NCBI GenBank assembly: GCA_910583895.1
Contig: CAJTYJ010000042.1
Coordinates: 1 to 34,160 of the forward strand
Direction: 5' to 3'
DNA length: 34,160 bases
From: an uncultured Lachnospiraceae bacterium
GTDB lineage: Bacteria > Bacillota > Clostridia > Lachnospirales > Lachnospiraceae
The translations under genes were made by a program, and so were the position numbers. How positions within the stretch are numbered: the stretch's first letter is position 1; the number at the start of each line of letters is the position of its first letter. Shown piece after piece: positions 1-8,077 of this stretch. Under the pieces are notes generated by a model. It was not told the DNA's origin. It searched no databases and was given only the letters and a program-made list of their open reading frames with translations.

Positions 1-58
1 AGGTGGAAGTGCAGTAATGTATGGAGCTGACTGTCACTAATCGGTCGAGGGCTTATCC
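1..58 (+). rRNA. 23S ribosomal RNA, 3' end (partial)
   Basis: The first bases match the conserved 3' terminus of bacterial 23S rRNA: the GTGCAGTAATGTATG stretch, the AGCTGACTG helix and the CTAATCGGTCGAGGGCTTA end. The gene enters from the left edge, so only its last 50-60 bases are seen and the exact 3' end is approximate. No 5S rRNA lies between it and the terminator at 144-173, so the 5S gene must be elsewhere, for example upstream of the 16S gene. Confidence 0.9.
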
Positions 59-143
59 AGAAGGTTCAGAGAGAGGTTTTTTGTAGAAAAGTGATAAAGT
101 GCGTATCTTTTTAGACTGTATGTGATTTTGAAGGTATGAAGGA

Positions 144-173
144 GATCAGGACGTAAGTGCCTGATCTTTTTTT
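144..173 (+). terminator. Rho-independent terminator of the rRNA operon
   Basis: A 7-bp perfect stem (GATCAGG at 144-150, CCTGATC at 160-166) is followed directly by seven T residues. It lies about 90 bases beyond the 23S end with no gene between, so it probably ends the rRNA transcript. Confidence 0.85.
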
Positions 174-226
174 GTCCTTGTTCTGTTCTTAAAAATTCTG
201 AATTATTTCTTAAGGCCATTGATTTT

Positions 227-255
227 TTGGACAATTCGTTTTATTGTTATTATAA
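227..255 (+). promoter_or_regulatory. Candidate sigma-A promoter for the SH3b protein gene
   Basis: TTGGAC at 227-232 and an AT-rich TATTATAA at 248-255 have roughly sigma-A spacing (15-17 bp, depending on the hexamer chosen). They lie just upstream of a GAGGGAGGA ribosome binding site and the start codon at 280. The -10 assignment is ambiguous. Confidence 0.45.
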
Positions 256-279
256 GGAAATCATGAGGGAGGACAGATC

Positions 280-1683
280 ATGAAGATAACAATGATACAT
301 ATAAAAAGGGCGGCAATGCTGTTTGTGGCAGGTTTTCTGTGCGTCTTGATGTTCCGCTGTGTATTTTTTGCGGATGCAGCCGGGACGACAGGGACTGTGA
401 AAAACCGGATTTTGAATGTGAGGAAAGAGGCGTCTACTTCTTCCTCCATTGTGTGCAAATTATCCAAAGGAACAAAAGTGACCATTGTATCGGAAACTAC
501 GGGTACCGACGGAATGAAGTGGTACAGCATCACCTTTTCCAGCAGCAACGGAACTTCCAAAGGTTACGTGCGCGCGGATCTTGTGAGTGTATCAGGAAAT
601 TCTTCCAATCAGACGCCTACTACGTCGGCGGACAACAACACGGCGAATGCGGACGTGCTTTACGTAAAGAATGCGTCAGTCCGGGTTCGGGATGAACCGT
701 CCACCAGTTCTGCGATCGTGGCCGGGCTGGTAAAAGACAATGCAGTGGATGTCAGAGGTACAAAGACGGGCACCGACGGTAAGCAGTGGACGAAAGTCTC
801 CTTTACGAAGGACGGACAGCGGATTCATGGCTACATCCGTTCGGATCTGCTGACCTCGAAAAAACCTGCCAGTGTCACGGATATCTCTTCCGAGAACAAG
901 AATCAGACAACTGCCGAGGCGCAGAATGGAGATACACTGTATGTGAGTGCATCTGCAGTGCGGGTCAGAGAAGAGCCTTCTGCCTCTTCCACCATTGTAG
1001 CGAATCTGCTCAAAGGCGATGAAGTAAGACAGAAGTCCGTGAAAACAGGGGATGACGGAAAGCAGTGGACAAAGGTCTCCTTTTCCATCAATGGGACAAG
1101 ATACCGGGGTTATATCCGCTCGGATTATCTGACAAAGAGCAATACTTCCAAAGATACAAGCGGAAGCAGCGCTTCGGGAGAAGACAGTGATACCAGATAT
1201 GTCACCGCTTCTGCGGTCCGGGTAAGGGATGATGCATCGGATTCCTGTGATATAGTTGCCAATCTGCTGAAAGGGGATAAGGTAAGCTTTCGATCTGTGA
1301 AGACCGGAGGAGATGGGAAGGAATGGACGAAAGTCTCCTTTACCATCAGCGGAACAAAATATCATGGTTACATCCGTTCGGATTATCTCTCCAAGAGTAA
1401 GCCATCGGATGACAGTTCTTCTGGAAATACTTTAGGCAGTACCAATACAAACAACAACACAGATGCCAGCGGAAAAACCGGTACCACCCGGCTGGCTGTG
1501 ATCAATGTCAGACAGTCGGCCACGACTTCCAGCGGGATTGTGGCAAAGGTGAAACAGGGAACAAAAGCAACGATCCTGTCAGAGACGACCGGGACCGACG
1601 GCAGAACATGGTATTATATCAGCTGCGTACACAATGGAAGTACCATCAAAGGCTATGTTCGCTCGGATCTGTTAAATCTGTAA
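280..1683 (+). CDS. Secreted protein with five SH3b repeats
   Basis: This 467-residue protein starts with a basic and hydrophobic N-terminus (about residues 8-34, ending near DAAG) that looks like a signal peptide or membrane anchor. Five bacterial SH3 (SH3b) repeats follow, at roughly residues 36-102, 125-193, 221-287, 306-372 and 400-467. Each has the NVR/RVR-x-(2-3)-A/P-S start, a TGTDGKQWTKVSF-like core and a GYIRSDLL end. Linkers are Ser/Thr/Asn rich. No NlpC/P60, amidase or other catalytic domain is visible, so a cell-wall-binding or scaffold role is inferred. The three central repeats are more alike than the outer two, suggesting internal duplication. The start is supported by GAGGGAGGA eleven bases upstream. 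Confidence 0.85.
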   Translation: MKITMIHIKRAAMLFVAGFLCVLMFRCVFFADAAGTTGTVKNRILNVRKEASTSSSIVCKLSKGTKVTIVSETTGTDGMKWYSITFSSSNGTSKGYVRADLVSVSGNSSNQTPTTSADNNTANADVLYVKNASVRVRDEPSTSSAIVAGLVKDNAVDVRGTKTGTDGKQWTKVSFTKDGQRIHGYIRSDLLTSKKPASVTDISSENKNQTTAEAQNGDTLYVSASAVRVREEPSASSTIVANLLKGDEVRQKSVKTGDDGKQWTKVSFSINGTRYRGYIRSDYLTKSNTSKDTSGSSASGEDSDTRYVTASAVRVRDDASDSCDIVANLLKGDKVSFRSVKTGGDGKEWTKVSFTISGTKYHGYIRSDYLSKSKPSDDSSSGNTLGSTNTNNNTDASGKTGTTRLAVINVRQSATTSSGIVAKVKQGTKATILSETTGTDGRTWYYISCVHNGSTIKGYVRSDLLNL

Positions 1684-1699
1684 CATACGGTAACCTGCA

Positions 1700-2047
1700 A
1701 TGGCGGAATTTTTACGGCATGCAGATGAGCGTCTGATCGGAAGCGGCCGGGTATCTTTAAAGCAGAGGCAGGGGTTGTTCTGGGGGATGTTTCACGGAGA
1801 TCTCTACGTGACGGATCAGCGGGTCTGCTTTCATATGAAGATGACAGGCAGTACGGTTATGGAGCTTTTGCTGCAGGAGATTCAGGGGTTTATGGTTGGA
1901 TATTCTTTTTTCCTGACGGCGGTTCGGATTTACAGCCGGGAAGGAAAGGAATATAAGATAACAGGTATGCTTGCAAAAGAAGTGGGAGAATGGCTTTTGG
2001 AAGCGGGAGTGCTGCGGTTGGAAGAAGCTCCCAAGGCTGGATCCTGA
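1700..2047 (+). CDS. Small GRAM/PH-like domain protein
   Basis: A 115-residue protein lies 16 bases after the SH3b gene, probably in the same transcript. The pattern of an N-terminal GSGRVSLKQR stretch, then GDLYVTDQRVCFHMK, a hydrophobic LLLQEIQGF turn and a C-terminal amphipathic helix (KEVGEWLLEAG) matches the GRAM/bacterial PH fold. The 'xLYVTDxRVxF' strand pair is typical of that fold. There is no signal peptide and no enzyme motif. A lipid- or protein-binding role is only an inference. The ribosome binding site is weak, consistent with translation coupled to the upstream gene. Confidence 0.6.
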   Translation: MAEFLRHADERLIGSGRVSLKQRQGLFWGMFHGDLYVTDQRVCFHMKMTGSTVMELLLQEIQGFMVGYSFFLTAVRIYSREGKEYKITGMLAKEVGEWLLEAGVLRLEEAPKAGS

Positions 2048-2074
2048 GAGGAAAGGACGTTGTCACTGTTCCCA

Positions 2075-2204
2075 CTATGGCGAATCACTCCGCTGATTCG
2101 TCATGGACCAGTACCGTTATGGAGTCAAAGCATATGCTCCATCGCCGCAGGCGATTTCCAATGGGCATATGCGGTTACGTTCACAGGGTACCTGTGAACC
2201 GTAA
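2075..2204. repeat. Cluster of nested hairpins, possible dispersed palindromic repeat
   Basis: This non-coding stretch is almost entirely self-complementary. CGAATCA/TGATTCG pair at 2081-2087 and 2094-2100, and the stem extends outward with wobbles. CATATGCTCCAT (2131-2142) pairs with ATGGGCATATG (2161-2171) with one bulge, enclosing a perfect ATCGCC-GCA-GGCGAT hairpin (2141-2155). A further stem, TTACGTTCACAGG with CCTGTGAACCGTAA, spans 2175-2204 with one bulge. It could be a mobile palindromic repeat (REP/MITE-like) or a structured RNA. No coding signal was seen. Confidence 0.5.
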
Positions 2205-2205
2205 G

Positions 2206-2231
2206 GGGACGTCATTTGGCGTCCCTTTTTT
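2206..2231 (+). terminator. Rho-independent terminator
   Basis: GGGACGTC (2206-2213) pairs with GGCGTCCC (2218-2225), including one T-G wobble, around a four-base loop. Six T residues follow. It ends the SH3b/GRAM transcript and insulates the next operon. Confidence 0.85.
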
Positions 2232-2245
2232 AGTCAGAACATGAG

Positions 2246-2274
2246 TTGCCGGGCCGGCGGATTGGTAGTATAAT
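2246..2274 (+). promoter_or_regulatory. Sigma-A promoter of the STM4015-STM4011-like operon
   Basis: TTGCCG at 2246-2251, a 17-bp spacer and a consensus TATAAT at 2269-2274. It lies immediately after the upstream terminator and about 45 bases before the AAGGAGG ribosome binding site of the first operon gene. Confidence 0.65.
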
Positions 2275-2332
2275 AAATAATATCTTCGTCCACAGAGGGC
2301 AAGAATCGTGAATCATAAGGAGGAGACAAGCG

Positions 2333-3235
2333 GTGAGTGTAAATTTTATTTTGACAGAGGGAAAGAAGAAAAGCAAGACTTATGAATATGACTATGATGA
2401 GTATGGGGATGGCAAGAGTGCTTCCACCATGGTGGAAGAAATCCTGGCAGATCCGGAATTTGCCGGACTGAAGGAATTGGTGATCGGGGACTGGGGCAGC
2501 GCCTGGGATGAGGAGTGTCAGCCTATCATCGACGGGATTGTGGAGCATGCGGATCTCTTTTCTCATATCGAACGTTTGTTTATAGGAGATATGGATTATG
2601 AATCCTGTGAAGTATCCTGGATCATGCAGGGGGATTACAGTAAGCTGTGGGCAGCTATGCCTCAGCTGAAGGCATTGACGATCAAAGGCAGTATGGAACT
2701 TACACTTGGGAAGATCAGCCATGAAAATCTGGAGGAGCTGACCATCATCTGCGGCGGGCTTCCAGAAGATGTACTGCAGTCTATACAGGAAGCACATCTT
2801 CCAAATCTGAAAAAGCTTTTGCTTTATCTTGGGGTTGAGGAATACGGCTTTGACGGTGATCCGGATCGGATACAGACCTTTCTGGAAGAATCGGATTTTC
2901 CCAATCTGGAGTATTTGGGACTCACAGACAGTGAAATTCAGGATGAATTAGCAGAGATTGTGCTGGACAGTAAGTATATCAAACAGATTAAAACGCTTGA
3001 TCTGTCCATGGGCTCCTTAACGGATCAGGGCGGAGCGCTGCTGCTTGAGAAACTGCCTTCCTATCCCAACATTGAGGCTTTGGATGTCCATTACCACTAT
3101 ATGAGCAGCGAGATGGTGAACAAATTAGAGGAACTGAACCGGTGGCACATTGCGGTGGATGCCTCGGAGCAGGAGGAGGCTTACACTTCTTCTTTTGATG
3201 GTGAAATCTACCGAATGCCCATGCTGACAGAATGA
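2333..3235 (+). CDS. STM4015 family leucine-rich-repeat-like protein
   Basis: A 300-residue soluble protein with a GTG start, set by AAGGAGG nine bases upstream. The body shows irregular leucine-rich-repeat spacing: xxLKALTIKGS, NLEELTIICGGL, NLKKLLLYLG, NLEYLGLTDSEI, IKTLDLSMGSL, NIEALDVHYHYM. This suggests a curved binding surface. It is the first gene of a five-gene set whose order and protein types match Salmonella STM4015 to STM4011, and I assign it as STM4015-like mainly on that context plus the repeat pattern. No catalytic motif is visible. It may be a substrate- or partner-binding scaffold for the downstream enzymes (inference). Its stop overlaps the start of the next gene. Confidence 0.75.
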   Translation: MSVNFILTEGKKKSKTYEYDYDEYGDGKSASTMVEEILADPEFAGLKELVIGDWGSAWDEECQPIIDGIVEHADLFSHIERLFIGDMDYESCEVSWIMQGDYSKLWAAMPQLKALTIKGSMELTLGKISHENLEELTIICGGLPEDVLQSIQEAHLPNLKKLLLYLGVEEYGFDGDPDRIQTFLEESDFPNLEYLGLTDSEIQDELAEIVLDSKYIKQIKTLDLSMGSLTDQGGALLLEKLPSYPNIEALDVHYHYMSSEMVNKLEELNRWHIAVDASEQEEAYTSSFDGEIYRMPMLTE

Positions 3236-4257
3236 GACGGATCATTCTTCTTGGAAATCCAGGCAGCAAGCGGACCATCTGGTTTGAAAAAGCAGCCAGA
3301 GAGCAGGAAGTGCCATTGGAACTTCTGGACTGGAAAGAATGGGACAGAATGCTTCCGGAAGGAGTGCTGTATTTCAAGATTGATCCGCCGCTGTGGGAGA
3401 GCAGTGCCCTGGAAGAACTAAAAGAGCTGACCAGGGCATACAAAGAAGATCTGTCTGTTCTTGCCTGCAGAGCAGAAAAAGGGTCTGTGGAATTTCTCAA
3501 TGAGCCCCAGGCCATCCGAATGCTTTTGGATAAGCGCCGGTGTAAGAAGCGGCTGATGGAGTCTGATCTGCCGGTGACTGAATTTTTGTGTGAAAATGAC
3601 AAAATTCAGAGTACGGATCAGCTTCTGTCCGCCATGAAAAGACAAAAGATATGGCAGGTTTTTGTGAAGCCGGTGTACGGTTCCGGAGCTGCAGGGGTGT
3701 CTGCTTTTCGTCTGCAGCCGGGAACAGGAAAGATGTGTCTTTATACCTGTGCGCTGCTCTTGCCGGGCACAGGACTGGTAAATACAAAAAAACTGCAGAG
3801 CTATACAAGGGCGGAGGAGATTCGTTCGCTTCTGGATCGCATTCTCGGTTTGGACTGTGTGGTGGAGCGCTGGTATCCCAAGGCTTCCCACAATGGGTAT
3901 TCTTATGACCTCCGGGCGGTCGTGCAAAGGGGGCAGGTGGATTACCTTCTTGCAAGGATGTCCCGGGGACCCATCACAAATCTGCATCTGAATAACCATC
4001 CGCTCCCGGTGGAAGCGCTGGGGCTTCCGGTTCTGGTGCAGGAAAGGATCCGAACCCTTTGTCAAAGGGCAATGGAATGTTTCCCAGGACTTCAAAGTGC
4101 GGGGATTGATCTTTTGCTGGAAAAAGGAAGTCTGTCTCCGAGGATTATCGAGATGAATGCCCAGGGAGATCTGATCTACCAGGATCTGTATGATCAGAAT
4201 CAGATTTACCGCCGCCAGGCAGTGTGGATGAAGGCATGGCTTTCAAAGCCTGAGTGA
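3232..4257 (+). CDS. STM4014 family ATP-grasp-like protein
   Basis: 341 residues, starting in an ATGA overlap with the upstream stop, so translation is coupled. The N-terminal third (RRIILLGNPGSKRTIWFEKAA) resembles a pre-ATP-grasp alpha/beta domain. The middle shows KKRLMESDLPVTEF, then WQVFVKPVYGSGAAGVSAFRL (the lysine and glycine-rich loop of ATP-grasp ATP binding). The C-terminal part has VVERWYPKA, YDLRAVVQRG and GIDLLLE...PRIIEMNAQGD, the usual Mg-ATP carboxylate positions ending in E-x-N. ATP-grasp enzymes join a carboxylate to an amine or thiol. The substrate here is unknown. Gene order supports the STM4014 assignment. Confidence 0.78.
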   Translation: MRRIILLGNPGSKRTIWFEKAAREQEVPLELLDWKEWDRMLPEGVLYFKIDPPLWESSALEELKELTRAYKEDLSVLACRAEKGSVEFLNEPQAIRMLLDKRRCKKRLMESDLPVTEFLCENDKIQSTDQLLSAMKRQKIWQVFVKPVYGSGAAGVSAFRLQPGTGKMCLYTCALLLPGTGLVNTKKLQSYTRAEEIRSLLDRILGLDCVVERWYPKASHNGYSYDLRAVVQRGQVDYLLARMSRGPITNLHLNNHPLPVEALGLPVLVQERIRTLCQRAMECFPGLQSAGIDLLLEKGSLSPRIIEMNAQGDLIYQDLYDQNQIYRRQAVWMKAWLSKPE

Positions 4258-4312
4258 CATGAAATAAAGATACAGCGCCAGATATGGCAAAAAAACAGGA
4301 GCGTGAGACAAA

Positions 4313-5194
4313 ATGAGTGATTTCAGTGATAAATCAGCGGAGAAAGAAGTACCAGTTGGTCTTTTTACTCCGTCAAAGGAGAAAAATCTGCCCAAAGTGG
4401 ATATGAGTCAGGTGGTTGGGTCCAGGGATATTCTGTTTGTGTGCCTGGATACCCTGCGCTACGATGCGGCAGTGGAAGAAGAGGCTTCCGGGGGGACACC
4501 GGTGCTGAACCAATACGGCCCCTGGGAGAAGTGCCAGGCTCCGGGAAATTTTACGTATCCTTCCCATCATGCCATGTTTGCAGGATTTCTGCCCTGCCGC
4601 TATGATGCGAAACATGTGGCAGACCGGGAACTTTTGTTTTTTCCCCAGTCCATCGGACTTGGAAAAAAAGTGCCCAAAGGCGCCTATGGTTTTTCCGGCA
4701 GTACGATTATGGAAGGACTGGCCCGTGACGGCTATGATACCTGGTGTGTGGGCGGGGTGGCTTTTTTTGACAAGCGTTCAGAGATCGGCAAGGTATTTCC
4801 GGGATATTTTCAGAAAAGCTACTGGAATCCTTCTTTTGCATGTCCGGTGAAGGACAGCACGAAAAATCAAGTGGATTTTCTTCTGCGGAAACTGGAAGGA
4901 GCAGATGAAGAGAAAAAGATTTTTCTGTATCTGAATGTGGATGCCATTCATTACCCCAATGCCTTTTATCTGGAGGGTGCAAAGGAAGACTGCTATGAAA
5001 GTCACAAAGCAGCGCTTCGGTACGTGGATCAGGAGCTTGGGCGCCTTTTTGCGGGCTGGAAAGAAAAAAGAGGAGGTGCTTTTGTGCTCTGCTGTTCGGA
5101 CCACGGGACCTGCTATGGGGAGGATGGCTGTCAGTTTCACGGGATTAATCATCCGGTGGTCAACACAATCCCTTACAAACACTTTTTCTTATGA
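4313..5194 (+). CDS. STM4013/SEN3800 family hydrolase (alkaline phosphatase/sulfatase superfamily)
   Basis: A 293-residue protein of the alkaline phosphatase/sulfatase superfamily. It shows the first metal-binding strand at FVCLDTLRYDA (D46, D51), a candidate nucleophile region at NFTYPSHHAMFAG (T81 or S84), and the second metal cluster at CSDHGTCYGEDGCQFHG (D263, H264) with H276 and H280 nearby. There is no signal peptide, so it should act in the cytoplasm, unlike most sulfatases. It probably cleaves a phosphate, sulfate or phosphonate ester in the product of this operon (inference). It starts 55 bases after STM4014, preceded by AGGAGCGTGAG. Confidence 0.8.
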   Translation: MSDFSDKSAEKEVPVGLFTPSKEKNLPKVDMSQVVGSRDILFVCLDTLRYDAAVEEEASGGTPVLNQYGPWEKCQAPGNFTYPSHHAMFAGFLPCRYDAKHVADRELLFFPQSIGLGKKVPKGAYGFSGSTIMEGLARDGYDTWCVGGVAFFDKRSEIGKVFPGYFQKSYWNPSFACPVKDSTKNQVDFLLRKLEGADEEKKIFLYLNVDAIHYPNAFYLEGAKEDCYESHKAALRYVDQELGRLFAGWKEKRGGAFVLCCSDHGTCYGEDGCQFHGINHPVVNTIPYKHFFL

Positions 5195-5214
5195 CAGACA
5201 GGCGGTAGACAGCA

Positions 5215-6507
5215 TTGAATCCCTATATACAATATATGTACAGTTACCCTCATAAGACGGCGTACCGCCCGCTTCCAGGTGTCTTCCTGAAAGACTATAT
5301 GTCTTTTTTGGAAGGGCAGGGCCATGGGCTGTATCTGCATCTTCCTTTTTGCCGGACTAAATGTGGGTACTGCAATCTTTTTTCTGTGACCGGGCAGAAG
5401 TCTGGACAGATTGACCGGTATCTGGAAGCCGTAGAGCGGCAGAGCAGACAGTATCAGGAATTGCTTCGCCCCCGTCAGACAACCTTTTCTGATCTGGTTA
5501 TCGGCGGAGGAACGCCGCTTCTGCTGACAGACAAACAGTTAGAACACATGTTCTGCATGTTAAAGGAACTGTTTGTTCTGGAAACGGGTGCTCAGATTGT
5601 GACGGAGACTTCCCCCAATGAGACGACCAGAGAAAAGCTTGAGGTTCTAAGACAGGCAGGGGTGACAAGGATCAGTATGGGAGTGCAGAGTTTTATAGAA
5701 GAAGAACTTTGCACACTGAGGCGGCGTCACAGTCCGGGACAGGCCAGAAAGTCACTGGCCCTGATCAAAGAACATGGTTTTCCCTGCGTGAATGTGGACT
5801 TTATCTATGGGATCCCCGGTCAGACCGTAGAGAGTCTTCTGGCCTCCCTGAAGGAGGCTCTGACCTTTGAGCCGGAGGAGCTTTTTTTGTATCCGCTGTA
5901 TATAAAACATGGCGCTGGCCTTGCGGGGGAAGGCGTGGTGCCTGATCCGGAGTCTGCGCTTTTGCAGTACAGGGAGGCCAGTGCGTATCTGCGGGCTTCG
6001 GGTTTCCGGCAGGATTCCATGCGCCGGTTTGTGAAAAGTTCCCGGCCAAGAACTTACACAGAGTGTGGTTTTGGCACGTCGCTTGCTCTTGGCTGCGGCG
6101 GGAGAAGCTATCTGGGAAATCTGCATTTTTGCAGTCCCTACGCCATCACCCGGGAGGGCTGCCTGACACAGCTGCATGCGTTTTTGCAGACCAGAGATTA
6201 TACGAAAATAACACATGGAATTTTTCTGAATCAGGAGGAAGAAAAGCGCAGGATGGTCATTCGCCATCTGCTGATTTACCCGGGGCTGTCGATTTCCGGG
6301 TATGAGGGGCGTTTTGGCTCCCGGGCCCGGGAAGATTTTCCGGTTCTGAAGGAATGGGAGGATATGGGCTTCGTCACCTTAGAAGATGGATATCTTGCCT
6401 TGACGAAGTCAGGACTTGCCCTTTCGGATTGGCTGGGATCAGCTTTGATGTCTGAAGCAGTCAGGGATAAGATGAAAGAATGGGAGCAAATGTATGAAAG
6501 GGCTTGA
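5215..6507 (+). CDS. STM4012 family radical SAM protein (HemN-like)
   Basis: 430 residues with the radical SAM cluster motif C-x3-C-x2-C at C46, C50 and C53 inside GLYLHLPFCRTKCGYC, the HemN-type context. VIGGGTPLLL, ETSPNETTREKLEVL, GVTRISMGVQSF and NVDFIYGIPGQT follow the coproporphyrinogen oxidase-like fold, with a C-terminal HemN-like helical domain. The start used here is TTG, because the conserved NPYIQYMYSYPHKTAYRPL segment precedes the first ATG (5236) and AGGCGG sits ten bases upstream of the TTG. HemN-like proteins also include methyltransferases and cyclopropanases, so heme synthesis should not be assumed. The end overlaps the next gene by 14 bases. Confidence 0.82.
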   Translation: MNPYIQYMYSYPHKTAYRPLPGVFLKDYMSFLEGQGHGLYLHLPFCRTKCGYCNLFSVTGQKSGQIDRYLEAVERQSRQYQELLRPRQTTFSDLVIGGGTPLLLTDKQLEHMFCMLKELFVLETGAQIVTETSPNETTREKLEVLRQAGVTRISMGVQSFIEEELCTLRRRHSPGQARKSLALIKEHGFPCVNVDFIYGIPGQTVESLLASLKEALTFEPEELFLYPLYIKHGAGLAGEGVVPDPESALLQYREASAYLRASGFRQDSMRRFVKSSRPRTYTECGFGTSLALGCGGRSYLGNLHFCSPYAITREGCLTQLHAFLQTRDYTKITHGIFLNQEEEKRRMVIRHLLIYPGLSISGYEGRFGSRAREDFPVLKEWEDMGFVTLEDGYLALTKSGLALSDWLGSALMSEAVRDKMKEWEQMYERA

Positions 6508-8077
6508 TCTTTTGTACCGGGGCAGTTTGAAAAGCTGCAATTATCAGTGTTCCTATTGTCCTTTTTCCAAACACCGAAGATCAGAAAGAGAACTTCAGAA
6601 AGACCAGAACCAGTGGATGCATCTGGTTCGGACAATGGAGGAGCGCGCGGACATGGTCCGGACGCTGATGGTGGTTCCTTATGGAGAAGCCCTGATCCAT
6701 TCCTGGTACTGGGAGGGACTTGCCCGGATCACAGCGCTGCCGGCACTGAAGGCGGCCGGCGCCCAGACCAATGGAAGTTTTCCGGTGAAAGAATCGCTGA
6801 GGCAGTTTTGTCAGGCAGGAGGAGAGGTAAACAAGCTTCGGCTCTGGGTAACTTTTCATCCGGAGATGATTCAGGCAGAGGCTTTTGTGGACACTTGCAA
6901 CCTCCTTCTGGCGGAGGGGGTTCGCTTTTGCGTCGGTGCAGTGGCAGTGCCGAACAACTTAAAGTTACTGAAAAAACTGCGCGAAAAACTGCCGGAGGAT
7001 CTTTATCTTTGGATGAACCGGATGGATGGTTTGCGGCGCAGTTACACACCGGAGGAAACGGAGGAATTTTGCAGCATTGACCCTTATTTTGGAAGGGAGC
7101 TGGCGGATGTTCCTGCGGATTTGACCCAGTGCGCGGGACGGCTGTTTGTGGAGGGAGACGGCAGGACGAAAACCTGCAACATCAGCCGGTATGGCGCTGA
7201 TTTCCGGGAGAGACTGTCCGGAGAACCGGGCTTTTTGGAGCCTTTATGCGGGTGCAGACGCTGCTCCTGTTATCTTGCTTACGGCGGACGGCGGGATTTT
7301 ATAAATCAGGTGATTTTTGGGCCATGGCCGGTTTTTCGGATTCCCCGGCGTCCCAAAGCGGTGTTTCTGGATATTGTGGGAACGCTGATTTCCCGGGAGG
7401 GAAAAGAGCCATCCGTTTCCGGCTGGGTTCGGGCGGGGCTGGAAGGACTGAGGCGGGATCATGTTCCTCTGTTTTTTGCCACCACGCTGCCATACAGAGA
7501 GGCAAAAAGACGGTGCCGGCCAGTCTGGCATCTGTTTTCCGGCGGTGTGTTTGCAGGAGGCGGACATCTGGTGGTGGAAGAGGCAGGGAAAATATGGGAG
7601 CGGTATGAGCCGGTGGATGAAAAAGCCCGGTCTCTGGCGCTAAAAATCCGGGAGTGGTTCGGAGGCCGGATGCTGGTTTATCGAACGGGCGAAAAGATCT
7701 ATAAGATCACAATAGTCAGAAATCGGACAACAAAGTGGGAACAGGCAGAGATGGAAGCGGCAGAAAAATTTATGATGGAAGGGGTTTCAGGCATTCGGAT
7801 CTTTGGAGAAGAAAACTGTCTGCAGATCGTATCGGATCAGGCGACCAAAGAGGCGGGAGTCTGCAGGATCTGCCGGCGAATTGGTGTGAAGCCAAAGGAG
7901 GCAGCGTCGGCAGGAGATTCCAAAGAGGATCTGGGGATGCTGGCACTGACGAAAGAACCGTCAAAAAGGATGATAAAGGAAACAGGGGTACAGAATGAGG
8001 AAAGAGGGATGGACCATACGGGTGGTCAGGGAAGAGGAGGCAGAGATGGTCTGCCAGCTGATGCAGGAAGTGTATGA
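6494..8077 (+). CDS. STM4011 family radical SAM protein fused to a HAD phosphatase domain
   Basis: 527 residues in two parts. Residues 1 to about 275 form a radical SAM protein with C15, C19 and C22 (CNYQCSYC). A second cysteine set (QCAGR, KTCN, LCGCRRCSC) near residues 215-260 could bind an auxiliary Fe-S cluster. From about residue 288 a HAD-type domain follows: motif I FLDIVGTL with D293, a FATTLPYREAKRR motif II region and motif IV GDSKEDLGML at 474-483. Both halves are in one uninterrupted frame, so this is a genuine fusion. The last 28 residues overlap the downstream acetyltransferase gene in another frame and look like unconserved read-through. Role: second radical SAM enzyme of the operon, with a built-in phosphatase (inference). 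Confidence 0.8.
   Translation: MKGLDLLYRGSLKSCNYQCSYCPFSKHRRSERELQKDQNQWMHLVRTMEERADMVRTLMVVPYGEALIHSWYWEGLARITALPALKAAGAQTNGSFPVKESLRQFCQAGGEVNKLRLWVTFHPEMIQAEAFVDTCNLLLAEGVRFCVGAVAVPNNLKLLKKLREKLPEDLYLWMNRMDGLRRSYTPEETEEFCSIDPYFGRELADVPADLTQCAGRLFVEGDGRTKTCNISRYGADFRERLSGEPGFLEPLCGCRRCSCYLAYGGRRDFINQVIFGPWPVFRIPRRPKAVFLDIVGTLISREGKEPSVSGWVRAGLEGLRRDHVPLFFATTLPYREAKRRCRPVWHLFSGGVFAGGGHLVVEEAGKIWERYEPVDEKARSLALKIREWFGGRMLVYRTGEKIYKITIVRNRTTKWEQAEMEAAEKFMMEGVSGIRIFGEENCLQIVSDQATKEAGVCRICRRIGVKPKEAASAGDSKEDLGMLALTKEPSKRMIKETGVQNEERGMDHTGGQGRGGRDGLPADAGSV

Noticed and set aside
2234..2797. 187-residue minus-strand ORF
   Set aside because: It is antisense to the STM4015-like gene and would read through its promoter and start region.
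5215..6507. hemN (oxygen-independent coproporphyrinogen III oxidase)
   Set aside because: The fold and cluster motif are HemN-like, but the operon context and N-terminal YPHKTAYRPL segment fit the STM4012 family; heme synthesis is not supported.
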